DNA of 64,000 nucleotides from assembly GCF_001884065.1 (NCBI RefSeq), contig NZ_MACH01000008.1, forward strand, positions 62,001-126,000. The letters run 5' to 3'. The notes below the pieces were generated by a model. It made no database searches. It was not told the origin of the DNA and saw nothing but the letters and a program-made list of their open reading frames with translations. The position numbers and the translations under genes are program-made. Positions 27,831 to 37,399 of the stretch are shown piece after piece (position 1 is the stretch's first letter; every line of letters starts with the position of its first letter). This DNA is from Bacillus proteolyticus. Its GTDB lineage: Bacteria > Bacillota > Bacilli > Bacillales > Bacillaceae_G.

Positions 27831-27942
27831 GTACAATCGCTCCTTTTATGTAAGTTACACTCTTATTATAGCGGATTATGAGGAAGAACAATCGAAAAAA
27901 CAAATAATTTCTTTTTTTGACATATTGAAGAGGAGATGAGTT

Positions 27943-28617
27943 ATGGATCAGTTATTTAGATACCCATTGCAACAAATTCCGTTGGTAGCAATGGCGATTA
28001 TTATTGCGCTATCTGTGCATGAATTTGCACATGCGTATGTTGCATATAAATTTGGAGACGATACAGCGAAAAAACAAGGACGTTTAACGTTATCACCGAT
28101 GGCTCATTTAGATCCTATCGGGATGATTGCTGTACTAATTCTTGGATTCGGTTGGGCAAGACCAGTACCTGTTAACCCGTATAACTTTAAAAGACCGCGT
28201 CTTGCGGGAATATTAGTTTCTATTGCGGGACCGATAAGTAATCTTATCTTAAGTGCAATTGGTTTAATTATTTGGTATAGCCTAATAACGTTTGGTGTGT
28301 TAGATGCGATTCCACCCGCAGTAGGAGAGACGTTAAATCAATTTTTCCAAATTTTTATTATGCTTAATATTGTTTTACTTGTATTTAACTTATTACCAAT
28401 CCCGCCACTTGATGGATATCGCGTTGTGGAAGATTTAGCACCAGCAAATGTGCGAGCGAAAATGACACAGTATGAAAAGTATGGATCAATTGCGTTATTA
28501 ATTCTTGTTATTACACCGCTTAGCAATTACACAATTCAGCCTATTTTCAATGTTGTTATCCCATATGTATTAGTGTTTTTACAAAATATCATTGCGCCTA
28601 TTTTTGGGCTTTTATAA
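27943..28617 (+). CDS. ywhC: Site-2 protease family membrane metalloprotease YwhC
   Basis: 224 residues with about five membrane segments. The zinc motif HEFAH is at 26-30 in the first helix. The third ligand region is NLLPIPPLDGYRVVEDL. This short form lacks PDZ or CBS domains (peptidase M50, group III type). It presumably cleaves membrane proteins within the bilayer; the substrate is unknown. It is followed 25 nt later by ywhD. Confidence 0.9.
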   Translation: MDQLFRYPLQQIPLVAMAIIIALSVHEFAHAYVAYKFGDDTAKKQGRLTLSPMAHLDPIGMIAVLILGFGWARPVPVNPYNFKRPRLAGILVSIAGPISNLILSAIGLIIWYSLITFGVLDAIPPAVGETLNQFFQIFIMLNIVLLVFNLLPIPPLDGYRVVEDLAPANVRAKMTQYEKYGSIALLILVITPLSNYTIQPIFNVVIPYVLVFLQNIIAPIFGLL

Positions 28618-28642
28618 TCTTTAAGTGAGGAGGAATTTACAT

Positions 28643-29152
28643 ATGACAGAGAAAAAGAAAAAAATCGGTTTTAATATTGTAAAAAATGATTCAACAGATG
28701 GACATGGTGGGTTTGGCGTTGGGGCATTAAGCCTAGAAAATATTTCACCTGTATTTGTCGATGTACTAGAGAAAACTGCATTCGTTGATATCGGGGCGAT
28801 GCATGCGCGTAGTACAGTAGAAAAAGGTATTAAATTTTTAACAAATAAAGATGAAGTTCCAAACGGAAAACCATTTTGGCTTGTTTGGGTAACGATTGAA
28901 AGAACACCAAACGGTGCATATTACGCAGGTGTAACTGCTTGTGAAATGACAGTTGATCGTGAAATTCGCCGCGGATATAAATCACTTCCAGAGCATGTAA
29001 ACAAAATGGATAAATCACTAAAGCGTCACATCATGATCGATCATATGGATGAATCATCTAAAAAAGTACTTGGTACATTCTTAAAAGAGCATAATGAAGC
29101 AATTTGGAACGAATCTAGTGAAGAATTGCGCCACGCATTATTAGGTGAATAA
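28643..29152 (+). CDS. ywhD: YwhD family protein
   Basis: 169 residues, no membrane segment. It begins TEKKKKIGFNIVKNDSTDGHGGFGVGALSLEN and contains ISPVFVDVLEKTAFVDIGAMHARS. The length, sequence style and position between ywhC and pbpG match B. subtilis YwhD, whose role is unknown. The ATG at 28643 has GAGGAGG upstream and is preferred over an earlier in-frame non-ATG start. Confidence 0.88.
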   Translation: MTEKKKKIGFNIVKNDSTDGHGGFGVGALSLENISPVFVDVLEKTAFVDIGAMHARSTVEKGIKFLTNKDEVPNGKPFWLVWVTIERTPNGAYYAGVTACEMTVDREIRRGYKSLPEHVNKMDKSLKRHIMIDHMDESSKKVLGTFLKEHNEAIWNESSEELRHALLGE

Positions 29153-29156
29153 AAGA

Positions 29157-29204
29157 AAAGGATGTCCCGTAAGTCGAGTTTTTTGACTAGGTGACATCCT
29201 TTTT
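29157..29204 (+). terminator. Terminator after ywhD
   Basis: AAAGGATGTC and GACATCCTTT close a hairpin with an inner AGTC/GACT stem, followed by TTTATTT. Confidence 0.82.
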
Positions 29205-29317
29205 ATTTAGTGAATAGGACCATGGCATATGAAAATATATCTAACGTAACTCACATATATCAACGATTCGATAAGGAATATCGATTTACCGATAAAGAAT
29301 GACAATAGCCTTCTTTC

Positions 29318-31369
29318 TTACCACGGGAGATATTTCTTCCACCAACCCGTCTTTTTCTTCTCTTCACTAACCTTTTCAAACTCTTCTTTATCATCAACGT
29401 GATCCATACAATACTCAGTTGGCTCTGTACCTTTTGTGAAATACATTTTCACAGAAATGGGACAATTTTTTGTAGCAATCTTACCGTTTTCAGGGTTAAC
29501 GTCGACAGCAACAACATCTGCTGGTTGTTTGAACTCTTTTTTAGGCTGTCCATCCAATCCTTTTTCCATTGTATCGGTCCATATTTTTTTCGCGTATCCT
29601 TGTTCTGCTACATTTGAAATGGATTTAGGTTGATCGTATCCAATCCAAACCCCTGTTACAAGTTGCGGAGTAAATCCAATCATCCAACTATCAGTTTCTG
29701 TTGAACCGGACTTTCCAGCATACGTTCTTGATAGTTTGGATAACATCGATTGTCCGGTCACAGCGGCATAACTACTTAGTTTTTTATTAAACATACCTGT
29801 CATCATTTCTTCCATCACAAATGCTTTGCTCTTATCGAGAACTTGATTGCTCTCCAAATGAGCGTCGTATAACATGTTCCCTTCATGATCCATAATGCGC
29901 CTTATAAAGATAGGTTTTACTTCTTTTCCGCCGTTTGCAAACATGCTATAAGCGTTCACCATTTCAATCGGTTTTACAGGGGACGTACCGAGAGCTAGAG
30001 AAGGCACATCTTTTAATGCACTCTTAATTCCGAATTGCTTCGCTGTTTTTGCGAGCGTGTCATCTCCTAAAAACAAATTTGTTTTCACAGCATATATGTT
30101 ATCAGAGACTGCGAGAGCTTGCGCCATTGTTACGAAATCATCTGCATAATAATCTTTATAGTTTTTCGGTTTATATTTTGAAACGCCGTCACCTAAAGTG
30201 AATACAGTGTATTCGCTTTTTAAGCGCGTAGTAGGGGTGAATCCTCGTTCCAAGGCCGCGTAATATAGAAATGGTTTAAATGTAGAGCCAGGCTGACGAA
30301 CGGCTTGTGTAGCCCTGTTAAATTGACTCGTATTATAATCAGTTCCTCCAACAAGAGCAGCCACTTCACCTGTTTTTGGATTCATAGAGACGAGGGCAGT
30401 TTGGATGTTTGTTGTTTCAGGTATATGATCTTTGACAGCTTGTTCTGCTACAGATTGTAACTTAGGATCTAGCGTTGTATAAATACGCAAGCCACCTCGT
30501 TGTAAGGCTTGCTCATCTAATCCGATATCCCGAAGAAGAGAAGCTTGTACAGCATCTTGGAAATAAGGCGCGACCTCTGCCACTTTTTTCGTATCTAATG
30601 AGGCGAAAGTTAGCGGTTCTTTTTTTGCTGAAGCTGCTTGCAGCTTCGTAATATAACCTTGCTCTACCATTTCATCTAATATGAGAGATTGACGTCCTTT
30701 AGCACGTTCTTCTTTTAAAAAGGGAGAGTAGACACTAGGTCCTTTCGGGATTCCTGCAAGCATACTAGCTTCTGCTAATGTTAATTCTTTTGCTGTTTTA
30801 TCGAAATATAGACGAGACGCAGCCTCGATGCCATAAGCGCCATGTCCGTAATAAATTGTATTTAAATATCCTTCTAAAATATGATTTTTATTATAATTCA
30901 CTTCAAGACGGACAGTGTACATTGCCTCTAGTAGTTTTCGTTTCCACGTTTTATCATGATCTAAATATAGATTACGTGCGTATTGTTGTGTAATCGTACT
31001 AGCTCCTTGCACCTTTGCCATTGCTTTTAAATCAGCAACAATTGCACCTGCAATACGTTTCATATCGAAGCCATGATGCTTATAAAATCTTTGGTCTTCA
31101 ATAGAAAGTGTCGCTTCTTTTACATAGGGAGAAATTTCATCAAGAGAGACATTGTAACGCTTTTGTATTTCGTTACTTTGTCCAATCACTGTATCATCGT
31201 TCGCGTAAAAGACACTCGTTTGCGGAACTGCAACAGGGGGAGGCCCCATAATTTTTGCAGCTATAATGATAATGAAAAAGGAAAAAACGAAAAAAAGAAC
31301 ACAAGAAAACATTACGGTGAAGAAAAGACGTTTATATTTTTTAAGTTTTGGATTCATAGTTTGATCCAT
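29318..31369 (-). CDS. pbpG: Class A penicillin-binding protein, PbpG/PBP2d-like
   Basis: 683 residues. One N-terminal membrane anchor (about 14-40) is followed by a GT51 transglycosylase domain with catalytic Glu91 in SIEDQRFYKHHGFD and GASTITQQYARNLYL. The transpeptidase domain has PGSTFKP, SDN and KSGSTE (the KTG box with Ser). A Cys-containing C-terminal tail rich in Lys ends WWKKYLPW. It polymerises and cross-links peptidoglycan. Location next to ywhD and speE-speB matches B. subtilis ywhE/pbpG, a forespore-expressed PBP. The 5' UTR has an inverted repeat (AATACAA/TTGTATT) near the GAGGGG ribosome site. Confidence 0.88.
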   Translation of the reverse strand: MDQTMNPKLKKYKRLFFTVMFSCVLFFVFSFFIIIIAAKIMGPPPVAVPQTSVFYANDDTVIGQSNEIQKRYNVSLDEISPYVKEATLSIEDQRFYKHHGFDMKRIAGAIVADLKAMAKVQGASTITQQYARNLYLDHDKTWKRKLLEAMYTVRLEVNYNKNHILEGYLNTIYYGHGAYGIEAASRLYFDKTAKELTLAEASMLAGIPKGPSVYSPFLKEERAKGRQSLILDEMVEQGYITKLQAASAKKEPLTFASLDTKKVAEVAPYFQDAVQASLLRDIGLDEQALQRGGLRIYTTLDPKLQSVAEQAVKDHIPETTNIQTALVSMNPKTGEVAALVGGTDYNTSQFNRATQAVRQPGSTFKPFLYYAALERGFTPTTRLKSEYTVFTLGDGVSKYKPKNYKDYYADDFVTMAQALAVSDNIYAVKTNLFLGDDTLAKTAKQFGIKSALKDVPSLALGTSPVKPIEMVNAYSMFANGGKEVKPIFIRRIMDHEGNMLYDAHLESNQVLDKSKAFVMEEMMTGMFNKKLSSYAAVTGQSMLSKLSRTYAGKSGSTETDSWMIGFTPQLVTGVWIGYDQPKSISNVAEQGYAKKIWTDTMEKGLDGQPKKEFKQPADVVAVDVNPENGKIATKNCPISVKMYFTKGTEPTEYCMDHVDDKEEFEKVSEEKKKTGWWKKYLPW

Positions 31370-31454
31370 CTTTTTCAGCCCCTCATTAATACAAGCATTA
31401 TTGTATTAGTATTGAGGGTTTTGGTTTATTTTAAACAATGAAATTTTGAAAACA

Positions 31455-31485
31455 AAAAAGCCCCTTCAATTAAGAAAGGAGCTCA
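31455..31485 (-). terminator. Terminator after glycerophosphodiesterase gene
   Basis: On the minus strand AGCTCCTT pairs with AAGGGGCT (one G-U), followed by TTTTTTG. It overlaps the last codons of the gene. Confidence 0.7.
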
Positions 31486-32195
31486 AAGGCACGTGCTGGC
31501 CAATCGGTAATAATGACATCTACGCCATAATCAATCATAGTTTGCAAATCTTTGTATTCGTTCATTGTATAAGGACGGAAAACATATCCTTGTTCTTGTG
31601 CTAACTGTACAAATTCTTTGGTTAATAGCTGGAAATTTGGATGTAATCCAGTTGCTTCTCTACGTTTTGCCTCGGCAATAGGATCAGCAAGTGGCGTATC
31701 ATATAAAATTGCCCTTGGGATTTCAGGGGCTATCTCTGCTAATAATGAAACAGAGTCATGGTTAAATGATGAGAATACAATTTGATTAGATAGATGGTAT
31801 TCTCGAACAAGAGCGACAACTTTCTCTTCAATATTAGGATAGTGAATCACATCTGTTTTTAACTCAATGTTAAGTTGTAAATTTGTTGTAGATAGCCAAA
31901 TGAATACTTCGCGTAACGTTGGAATTTTTGCTTCATGGAAAGAAGGATCTTTATGGCTACCAGCATCTAGAGTTTGTAATTCCTCTACAGTTTTTTCAGA
32001 AACAAGTCCTATGCCATTTGTTGTACGATCGACGGTTTCGTCGTGAATTACAACAAGTTCACCATCTTTTGATAAATGGACATCAAGTTCAATTCCATGA
32101 GCACCAATGCGTTCGGCTTCTTGAAAGGCAATCATCGTATTCTCTGGATGTGTCCCTTTTACCCCGCGGTGAGCGAAAATAAGTGGTTTATTCAT
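31470..32195 (-). CDS. Glycerophosphodiester phosphodiesterase
   Basis: 241 residues, GDPD TIM barrel. Motifs are FAHRGVKGTHPENTMIAF (catalytic His and Glu), IELDVHLSKDGELVVIHDETVDRTTNG, and NIELKTD for metal binding. There is no signal peptide, so it acts in the cytosol. It hydrolyses glycerophosphodiesters to sn-glycerol-3-phosphate and an alcohol. It stands alone with AAGGAG upstream. Confidence 0.92.
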   Translation of the reverse strand: MNKPLIFAHRGVKGTHPENTMIAFQEAERIGAHGIELDVHLSKDGELVVIHDETVDRTTNGIGLVSEKTVEELQTLDAGSHKDPSFHEAKIPTLREVFIWLSTTNLQLNIELKTDVIHYPNIEEKVVALVREYHLSNQIVFSSFNHDSVSLLAEIAPEIPRAILYDTPLADPIAEAKRREATGLHPNFQLLTKEFVQLAQEQGYVFRPYTMNEYKDLQTMIDYGVDVIITDWPARAFELLS

Positions 32196-32289
32196 GTGAA
32201 AATCTCCTTATCATCTCTTTTTCTTCATTATGAAACTGCCTTGGGAAAAATACAATTGAATAGGACAAACATTTACAAAAGTCTAACAG

Positions 32290-32318
32290 TTGCATAAAAG
32301 TTAACGTTAACGTAAAAT
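32290..32318 (+). promoter_or_regulatory. MerR-type promoter/operator with central palindrome
   Basis: TTGCAT (32290-32295) and TAAAAT (32313-32318) flank the sequence AAAAGTTAACGTTAACG. The palindrome GTTAACGTTAAC occupies the spacer, where MerR-family regulators bind. The measured spacer is 17 nt rather than the stretched 19-20 nt often seen, so the regulator may act mainly as a repressor here. Confidence 0.55.
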
Positions 32319-32347
32319 GTAATAATCAAGTGAAGGGAGGAATAAAC

Positions 32348-32755
32348 ATGTATAAAATCGATGAAGTAACAAAGCAAGTTGGTTTAACAAAGCGTACACT
32401 TCGTTATTATGAGGAAATTGGTTTAATTCATCCCCCAGAACGAAGTGAGGGGAACATTCGCCTGTATACAGATGAGGACATTGCAAGAATTAAAAAGATT
32501 GTGGAAGCGAAAGAAGTGCTAGGAATTACACTTCAAGAAATGCAACATTTCTTATCGTTAAAAGAACGAATGGAACAAAGAAGAAATAGCGAGAATCCTC
32601 GTGACCGTGAAGTTATTCAAGAAATTAAAGAGATGCTTGAAAAACAAGTGCAAACGTTAGACGAGAAAATGGAGCAAATGCAGCGCGTGAAGGCAGAGCT
32701 AGAGGATAGTTTAAGTCGAGCGGTTACATTTTTAGAGAATACAAAAGGAGAGTAA
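32348..32755 (+). CDS. MerR-family transcriptional regulator (YfmP-like)
   Basis: 135 residues. The winged helix is YKIDEVTKQVGLTKRTLRYYEEIGLIHPPERSEGNIRLYTDEDI (2-45). A long coiled-coil dimerisation helix follows (about 75-130). The C-terminal effector domain is minimal. It is 5 nt upstream of an MFS efflux gene, the arrangement of YfmP-YfmO in B. subtilis, where YfmP controls the pump. The ATG at 32348 has GGGAGG upstream. Confidence 0.88.
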   Translation: MYKIDEVTKQVGLTKRTLRYYEEIGLIHPPERSEGNIRLYTDEDIARIKKIVEAKEVLGITLQEMQHFLSLKERMEQRRNSENPRDREVIQEIKEMLEKQVQTLDEKMEQMQRVKAELEDSLSRAVTFLENTKGE

Positions 32756-32760
32756 TCAAA

Positions 32761-33924
32761 ATGGAGAGCAAACAAAAATTAGGGAGATTGATTACAGTGG
32801 TGGCTACCTTCCTTGCCTTTTCAGGTATAGGAGTAGTTGACCCAATTTTACCAAGTATTGCTGAACAAATTGGTGCTTCGCATTGGCAAGTCGAGATGTT
32901 ATTTACAGCTTATATTTTAACGATGGCAATTATGATGTTACCAGCTGGAATATTTGCATCAAGATTTGGTGATAAACGAATGATGACGATCGGTCTTGCG
33001 ATTGTAACTGTGTTTGCATTTATATGTGGTATATCGCAAACGATTGCTCAATTATCTCTTTTCCGTGCAGGGTGGGGATTAGGAAATGCGATGTTTTTTG
33101 CTACAGCAATGACACTTTTAATAGCATTAAGTAAAGAAGTTCATGAAGCAGTAGGATTATATGAAGCAGCTATCGGTTTAGGGATGGCAGGTGGCCCATT
33201 GTTAGGTGGTATATTAGGTGGACATTCTTGGCGTTACCCATTTTTCGCAACGAGTATTTTAATTTTCTTAGCATTTATTTTAGTATTCTTTTTTGTAAAA
33301 GAACCGGAGCGAGAAGTGAAGCGTAAAGCAGCAGGCGTAGGTGAATTACTTAACCTGGTGAAGTATAAACCGTTTATGCAAGGTGCCATTTCAGGAATGT
33401 TATACTACTACGGATTTTTCGTCGTGTTAGCATATTCACCACTGATTATGCATTTATCTGCTATTCAATTAGGATTTGTATTTTGCGGATGGGGATTAGC
33501 ATTAGCTTACGGATCAGCAATTTTAGCGCATAAGCTAGAAGGTAAATATGAACCAAAAACATTGTTAAAAGGTAGTTTACTCGTATTTGCGATTTTCTTA
33601 ATTGCACTATTCTTCGTTAAAATCATGTGGTTACAAATCGTGTTAATCGTTCTATCAGGATTAGCATCAGGATTAAATAACGCGTTATTTACAAGTTATG
33701 TAATGGATATTTCACCTTATGAAAGATCTGTTACATCAGGTGTTTATAACTTTGTTCGTTGGTTAGGAGGCGCGATTGCTCCAATTTTATCAGGAGTCAT
33801 CGGTCATACAGTTTCACCACAAAGTCCGTTTTTAGTCGGTGGAATTGTTGTATTAGTTGGTTGCGTAATGATCTTAATTCCGATTCGTAAACCGGTAGAA
33901 ATAGAGACAGAAACCCTTTCTTAA
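32761..33924 (+). CDS. MFS efflux transporter (YfmO-like)
   Basis: 387 residues, about 12 membrane helices. The start FLAFSGIGVVDPILPSIAEQIGAS and the loop motif GIFASRFGDKRMMTIGL (MFS motif A, about 60-77) are typical of drug:H+ antiporters. The motif GLGMAGGPLLGGILGG in the fifth helix matches the antiporter motif C. It probably exports toxic compounds under control of the adjacent MerR regulator. The substrate is unknown. Confidence 0.88.
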   Translation: MESKQKLGRLITVVATFLAFSGIGVVDPILPSIAEQIGASHWQVEMLFTAYILTMAIMMLPAGIFASRFGDKRMMTIGLAIVTVFAFICGISQTIAQLSLFRAGWGLGNAMFFATAMTLLIALSKEVHEAVGLYEAAIGLGMAGGPLLGGILGGHSWRYPFFATSILIFLAFILVFFFVKEPEREVKRKAAGVGELLNLVKYKPFMQGAISGMLYYYGFFVVLAYSPLIMHLSAIQLGFVFCGWGLALAYGSAILAHKLEGKYEPKTLLKGSLLVFAIFLIALFFVKIMWLQIVLIVLSGLASGLNNALFTSYVMDISPYERSVTSGVYNFVRWLGGAIAPILSGVIGHTVSPQSPFLVGGIVVLVGCVMILIPIRKPVEIETETLS

Positions 33925-33936
33925 GAAAGGGTTTTC
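33911..33936 (+). terminator. Terminator after MFS gene
   Basis: AACCCTTTC and GAAAGGGTT around TTAA, followed by TTCTTTCC. The stem overlaps the last codons of the gene. Confidence 0.75.
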
Positions 33937-34110
33937 TTTCCTGGTGCAGAGCAAACCCTTTTTGCATATATGTTAGAACCCTCTGACTAAAATATATTTT
34001 CGGTATTTTTGTACTTTTAACTATACTTTTTGGATGTTTTGTTTTATTTTTGTTAGGGGACATTAATGATGTCCCTATTATAAATTTGCATTGAAAGGCG
34101 TGATTGTACG

Positions 34111-34938
34111 ATGGAACTATGGTTCACTGAAAAACAAACAAAGCATTTTGGGATTACGGCGCGTATTAACCGCACATTACATACGGAGCAAACAGAATTC
34201 CAAAAACTTGATATGGTTGAAACGGAAGAGTTCGGAAACATGCTTATTTTAGATGGCATGGTTATGACAACTGAAAAGGACGAGTTCGTTTATCATGAAA
34301 TGGTAGCGCACGTACCTTTATTTACACATCCAAACCCTGAAAACGTATTAGTTGTAGGCGGTGGCGATGGCGGTGTTATTCGTGAAGTGTTAAAACACCC
34401 AAGCGTAAAGAAAGCAACTCTTGTTGAAATCGATGGAAAAGTAATTGAGTACTCTAAACAATACTTACCATCAATTGCAGGCGCATTAGATAATGAGCGT
34501 GTAGAAGTAAAAGTAGGAGACGGTTTCCTACACATCGCAGAAAGCGAAAATGAATATGACGTAATTATGGTAGATTCTACTGAGCCAGTAGGCCCAGCGG
34601 TAAACCTATTTACAAAAGGCTTCTACGCTGGAATTTCTAAAGCGTTAAAAGAAGATGGTATTTTCGTTGCTCAAACGGACAACCCTTGGTTTACACCAGA
34701 ACTAATTACAACTGTGTTTAAAGACGTAAAAGAGATTTTCCCAATTACTCGTTTATACACAGCGAACATTCCAACTTACCCAAGTGGACTTTGGACATTC
34801 ACAATCGGATCTAAAAAACATGATCCACTAGAAGTAAGTGAAGAGCGTTTCCACGAAATCGAAACGAAATACTACACAAAAGAATTACACAATGCAGCAT
34901 TCGCATTACCGAAATTTGTTGGCGATTTAATTAAGTAA
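34111..34938 (+). CDS. speE: Spermidine synthase
   Basis: 275 residues. The aminopropyltransferase fold shows [22 protein letters not shown] for the decarboxylated SAM site, and [11 protein letters not shown] with the catalytic-type Asp. It also has [15 protein letters not shown] and [15 protein letters not shown]. It converts putrescine to spermidine. The ATG has GAAAGGCG upstream. It is followed by speB after an unusually long, structured 217-nt spacer. Confidence 0.95.
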   Translation: MELWFTEKQTKHFGITARINRTLHTEQTEFQKLDMVETEEFGNMLILDGMVMTTEKDEFVYHEMVAHVPLFTHPNPENVLVVGGGDGGVIREVLKHPSVKKATLVEIDGKVIEYSKQYLPSIAGALDNERVEVKVGDGFLHIAESENEYDVIMVDSTEPVGPAVNLFTKGFYAGISKALKEDGIFVAQTDNPWFTPELITTVFKDVKEIFPITRLYTANIPTYPSGLWTFTIGSKKHDPLEVSEERFHEIETKYYTKELHNAAFALPKFVGDLIK

Positions 34939-34959
34939 GAAATCGAGTTTGAACAAATA

Positions 34960-35144
34960 AAGTGTAAGTAGCTCATTTAAGGTGTTTGTCCAGAAGACTT
35001 GAGCATGCTAGCTATTTACACTTCTGTAAATGAAATAATCTTCTTGTTATGAAACAGAAGACCCCGGTAAATCGAGAAAGAGGAGCAGTGCGCTCCAAAT
35101 TTGAGAAATATGAAAGGTTGGGATACCTTAAGTTCCACATAAGG
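34960..35144 (+). promoter_or_regulatory. Structured speE-speB spacer, possible leader of speB
   Basis: AAGTGTAAGTAGCT (34960-34973) pairs with AGCTATTTACACTT (35010-35023) apart from one G-U. Further hairpins are TTCTTGTT/AACAGAAG near 35040-35060 and GGAGC/GCTCC near 35082-35096. CCTTA (35126-35130) pairs with TAAGG (35140-35144), which covers part of the speB ribosome site AAGGAGG. No known riboswitch class was recognised. Confidence 0.45.
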
Positions 35145-35155
35145 AGGAAAAGAAT

Positions 35156-36028
35156 ATGCGTTTTGATGAAGCTTATTCAGGTAAAGTATTTATTAAAAGT
35201 CATCCAAGTTTTGAAGAGTCAGAGGCAGTTATTTACGGGATGCCAATGGATTGGACAGTAAGTTACCGTCCAGGTTCTCGCTTCGGCCCTGCACGTATTC
35301 GTGAAGTATCGATTGGACTAGAGGAATACAGTCCGTATTTAGATCGTGAACTAGAAGAAGTAAAGTATTTTGATGCGGGTGATATCCCATTACCATTTGG
35401 GAACCCACAACGCAGCATAGACATGATTGAAGAATATGTATCAAAACTTTTAGATGCCGATAAGTTTCCACTAGGTCTCGGCGGTGAGCACTTAGTGTCT
35501 TGGCCAATTTTTAAGGCAATGGCAAAAAAATATCCGGATTTAGCAATCATCCACATGGATGCTCATACTGATTTACGTGAATCGTATGAAGGAGAGCCTT
35601 TATCTCACTCTACACCAATTCGTAAAGTGTGTGATTTAATTGGTCCGGAAAACGTATATTCTTTCGGAATTCGTTCTGGAATGAAGGAAGAATTTGAATG
35701 GGCAAAAGAAGTAGGTATGAACCTATACAAATTTGACGTATTAGAACCGTTAAAAGAAGTATTACCGAAACTTGCAGGACGCCCAGTCTATGTCACAATT
35801 GACATTGACGTATTAGACCCAGCTCACGCTCCTGGAACAGGAACGTTAGAGGCTGGAGGTATCACATCTAAAGAACTATTAGATTCCATCGTAGCAATTG
35901 CAAATTCAAATATAAATGTAGTTGGAGCAGATTTAGTAGAAGTAGCTCCTGTCTACGACCATAGTGATCAAACACCAGTTGCAGCAAGCAAATTCGTGCG
36001 GGAAATGCTGCTCGGCTGGGTAAAGTAA
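35156..36028 (+). CDS. speB: Agmatinase
   Basis: 290 residues, ureohydrolase family. Metal-binding motifs are GLGGEHLVSWP, IIHMDAHTDLRESYEG (the DAHTD signature) and VTIDIDVLDPAHAPGTGTLEAGG. It hydrolyses agmatine to putrescine and urea, giving the substrate for SpeE. The order speE-speB is the same as in B. subtilis. A strong AAGGAGG precedes the ATG at 35156, partly within a hairpin. Confidence 0.95.
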   Translation: MRFDEAYSGKVFIKSHPSFEESEAVIYGMPMDWTVSYRPGSRFGPARIREVSIGLEEYSPYLDRELEEVKYFDAGDIPLPFGNPQRSIDMIEEYVSKLLDADKFPLGLGGEHLVSWPIFKAMAKKYPDLAIIHMDAHTDLRESYEGEPLSHSTPIRKVCDLIGPENVYSFGIRSGMKEEFEWAKEVGMNLYKFDVLEPLKEVLPKLAGRPVYVTIDIDVLDPAHAPGTGTLEAGGITSKELLDSIVAIANSNINVVGADLVEVAPVYDHSDQTPVAASKFVREMLLGWVK

Positions 36029-36087
36029 AAGTGAAGCCGACTTGTTCAGAGTCGCCGATATAATTTCACTTAATGTCATATGACATA

Positions 36088-36127
36088 AAAAAGAGCTATT
36101 CTCATCATTTGAGAATAGCTCTTTTTC
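36088..36127. terminator. Bidirectional terminator speB / PTS IIC-like gene
   Basis: AAAAAGAGCTATTCTCA pairs perfectly with its complement around a short loop and is flanked by A and T runs. It serves both converging genes. Confidence 0.9.
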
Positions 36128-37165
36128 TTATGCGACTTTCTCTTCCGAAGTAATGCCACGAATTTCATCAGCAGAACGGATTGGATATTTACGGAATACA
36201 ATTGATCCAACGTATCCAACAATAGTGGTAACGATTCCACATAATATAGCAGCGATTGTTACTTTTACAACGTCATTAAATCCGAATAAGACAAGAAGTC
36301 CTGGAATTGGTGATGCTGTTCCTGGCGCGTTATTAACGAGCTGGAATAGCGATGTAATAATACCAGCAAGTGCACCGCCAACGAAGTTAGTCGTATAAAT
36401 TGGAATTGGATTTGCTGAGACAACATCGGCTTGTGTTAACGGTTCGATTGCTACAGCGATTGTATCTTTCTTTGAACAAATTTTTAGTCGTTTAAAGAAA
36501 ATAAAGTTCAACGGGGCTGAGGCTGCTACGGCAAGACTACCAATTGCCATTGGTAAACCTGTTAATCCGAGCATTGCAGTTAGTGCCATAGAACTTAATG
36601 GAGAGGTAGAAATAACTGTTATTAATCCGCCAAGCATAATACCCATAATGATAGGACTTTCTGTAGTTGCAACTGAAATCATAGAACCGATTTTACCGAG
36701 TGTTGCGTTAACAAGCGGGTCCATAAGCATTGCCATTCCGCGTGAGATTGGTGCAGCAATAAATAAAATTGCTAAAAATTCTACACCAGCTGGTAATTTC
36801 TTTTCGAGAAATTTCACAACGAAAGCACAAACGTATCCGGCGAAAAAACCTGGTAAAATACCGAATCCACTAGTAGCGATACCGATTAAAACAGCATATA
36901 CGGGTGAAACACCGATTGCTAATGCTACTAAAATCGCTGCTGCGACACCGCTCATACTACCAGAAGCTTCTCCTACTGATTGTAAAAAGTCATTATGAAA
37001 CATTTCTCCACCGATATAACGGTGAAATGCTTCAATCAGAAAACTTGCGATTGCTGCATTAGCCAAAGCACCCATTGCTTTCATTCCGTAAGGAGCACGG
37101 TAACTAAAAAGTGTAAATAGACAAAGTACAACAAGTAATAGTGCTAAACCTTGCAAGATAGCCAT
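36128..37165 (-). CDS. PTS IIC-like membrane protein
   Basis: 345 residues with about eight to ten membrane segments and Gly/Ala-rich helices. It opens MAILQGLALLLVVLCLFTLF and contains GVSPVYAVLIGIATSGFGILPGFFAGY and SPIIMGIMLGGLITVISTSPLSS. These features fit the stand-alone EIIC_2-type PTS membrane proteins. No IIA or IIB genes lie nearby and no phosphorylation domain is fused, so a sugar PTS role is uncertain. The ATG at 37165 with AAAGGAG upstream is chosen over an earlier in-frame start at 37210. It is divergent from the yxeA-like gene. Confidence 0.75.
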   Translation of the reverse strand: MAILQGLALLLVVLCLFTLFSYRAPYGMKAMGALANAAIASFLIEAFHRYIGGEMFHNDFLQSVGEASGSMSGVAAAILVALAIGVSPVYAVLIGIATSGFGILPGFFAGYVCAFVVKFLEKKLPAGVEFLAILFIAAPISRGMAMLMDPLVNATLGKIGSMISVATTESPIIMGIMLGGLITVISTSPLSSMALTAMLGLTGLPMAIGSLAVAASAPLNFIFFKRLKICSKKDTIAVAIEPLTQADVVSANPIPIYTTNFVGGALAGIITSLFQLVNNAPGTASPIPGLLVLFGFNDVVKVTIAAILCGIVTTIVGYVGSIVFRKYPIRSADEIRGITSEEKVA

Positions 37166-37279
37166 TTGAAAACTGTCTCCTTTGATTTTTGTAATAAAAA
37201 TTTGTATCATTCAATAATAATATAAAAGTTTGTTAAACGGGAAAACTTTTTGCCCGGAAATTGCTGTAAGGTGAAAAAG

Positions 37280-37297
37280 CCTTACAATAATGTAAGG
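37280..37297. promoter_or_regulatory. Inverted repeat in divergent promoter region
   Basis: CCTTACA (37280-37286) and TGTAAGG (37291-37297) are perfect inverted repeats with a 4-nt spacer, followed by a third TGTAAG copy at about 37302. They lie between the divergent IIC-like and YxeA-like genes, about 45 nt before a TATAAT at 37341-37346. They may bind an unknown regulator. Confidence 0.45.
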
Positions 37298-37399
37298 GAA
37301 GTGTAAGACATTTCGATAGAGTATAGTAGGCTTTTTTTCGTATAATACAGGTATAGACATACGGTTAGTGAGAAAGAAGTGCAAACAGGAGGCGCATTT

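Noticed and set aside
34939-35155. Known riboswitch (guanidine/ykkC or T-box) before speB
   Set aside because: None of the conserved sequence blocks of these classes could be found.
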